This document shows, in pieces, positions 39,057-39,654 of a DNA stretch of 39,654 nt. This stretch comes from Acidocella sp. (GTDB lineage Bacteria > Pseudomonadota > Alphaproteobacteria > Acetobacterales > Acetobacteraceae): contig NZ_JAQTZC010000007.1 in the NCBI RefSeq assembly GCF_028687955.1, forward strand, positions 1 to 39,654. Reading direction: 5' to 3'. The notes below the pieces were generated by a model, which saw nothing but the letters and a program-made list of their open reading frames with translations, was not told where the DNA came from and did not search any database. A program made the translations under genes and the position numbers. Within the stretch, counting starts at the first letter, position 1; each line of letters starts with the position of its first letter.

Positions 39057-39654
39057 TGGCGGAGTTGTTCGCGCTGAACCTGCCGGGGCTGACGCAGCTG
39101 CCGGGATTCGCGCGCGCCGGGGAGCAAGAGCTGTTGAGGGCGGTGGAGGCGGTGATCGCCATGGCGCCGTGGCGGCAGGTGGTGACGCCGGGGGGCAAGG
39201 CGATGTCCGTGCGGATGAGTAATTGCGGCGCGGCGGGCTGGGTCTCTGACCGGCGGGGCTACCGCTACAGCGCGGCGGACCCGCTGAGCGGGCGCGCCTG
39301 GCCCGCGATGCCGGAGGATTTTGCCCGGCTGGCGGCGCGCGCCGCGGCGGCGGGGGGGTTTGCGGGGTTTGCGGCCGATGCCTGCCTGATCAACCTCTAT
39401 GAGCCCGGGGCGCGCATGAGCCTGCACCAGGACCGCGACGAGGTGGATTTTTCAGCGCCCATCGTCTCGCTCTCGCTCGGGCTGCCGGCGGTGTTTTTAT
39501 GGGGCGGGGCGGCCCGTGCGGACAAGGCGGCGCGCATTGAGCTGCACAGCGGCGATGTGGTGGTTTGGGGCGGGGCCGCGCGGCTGAATTTTCATGGCGT
39601 GCTGCCGCTGCGCGAGGGGGTTCACCCGTTGCTGGGCCGGCGGCGGATCAACCT
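39053..39654 (+). CDS. alkB: Alpha-ketoglutarate-dependent dioxygenase AlkB (runs off the window)
   Basis: The first 200 codons of an AlkB-type Fe(II)/2-oxoglutarate dioxygenase, cut by the window end before its stop. The iron facial triad is visible as H125-x-D127 (SLHQDRDE) and H181 (NFHG), and arginines near the end (GRRRIN) fit the 2-oxoglutarate contacts. LINLYEPGARMSLHQD and SGDVVVWGG are close to the E. coli protein. AlkB repairs 1-methyladenine and 3-methylcytosine in DNA and RNA by oxidative demethylation. The ATG at 39053 overlaps the ferredoxin stop; a second ATG follows at 39056. Confidence 0.92.
   Translation, partial: MMAELFALNLPGLTQLPGFARAGEQELLRAVEAVIAMAPWRQVVTPGGKAMSVRMSNCGAAGWVSDRRGYRYSAADPLSGRAWPAMPEDFARLAARAAAAGGFAGFAADACLINLYEPGARMSLHQDRDEVDFSAPIVSLSLGLPAVFLWGGAARADKAARIELHSGDVVVWGGAARLNFHGVLPLREGVHPLLGRRRIN

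Overview
The window reads as about 40 kb of GC-rich alphaproteobacterial chromosome. The Acetobacteraceae/Rhodospirillales are my best guess, from the L31 form, the miaB-phoH-ybeY-corC and fabD-fabG-acpP-fabF-mltG gene orders, and an AatA-like aminotransferase; this is inference, not a database result. Nearly all genes lie on the minus strand. The plus-strand exceptions are the first monooxygenase, the aminotransferase, the lipid-carrier sugar-phosphate transferase, rpmE, and the ferredoxin/alkB pair at the right end. Coding density is very high. Many neighbouring genes overlap by 1 or 4 bases (ATGA, GTGA, TGATG), and no gene-free stretch exceeds about 235 bases. I saw no tRNA, rRNA, CRISPR array, transposase or integrase.

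Layout. 1-1.6 kb: FAD-dependent aromatic-ring-type monooxygenase. 1.7-10.4 kb (minus): FKBP isomerase, then bioF-bioH-like-bioC (pimelate/biotin synthesis) running into lptF-lptG-lptD-surA (LPS export and outer-membrane folding). 10.5-12.3 kb: small secreted protein divergent from an aspartate-type aminotransferase, with a 15-base palindrome between them. 12.3-16.3 kb: a palindrome-rich gap, then miaB-phoH-ybeY-corC (tRNA modification, rRNA maturation, CBS-domain protein).

16.3-26.5 kb: a surface-polysaccharide block. One minus-strand chain runs ugd, a methyltransferase-glycosyltransferase fusion, an 1108-residue methyltransferase-repeat protein, an RgpF-like protein, plsC and trhO. A WecA/WbpL-like initiating transferase is divergent from ugd. 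The giant repeat protein and its fused neighbour are the least described genes here and the best candidates for something new: an apparent glycan assembly/modification module whose 75-residue repeats are still nearly identical at DNA level.

26.5-38.5 kb: lrgA-lrgB, rpmE with a clear bidirectional terminator, then a fatty-acid block (ilvC, DUF1489, fabD, fabG, acpP, fabF, mltG), and an RND efflux adaptor/permease pair. 38.7 kb to the end: a [2Fe-2S] ferredoxin-like protein translationally coupled to an alkB gene that runs off the window.

Smaller points of interest are a probable CTG start for the DUF1489 gene overlapping the ilvC stop, a parS-like palindrome after corC, and a recurring ATACCAG inverted-repeat family at gene 3' ends.
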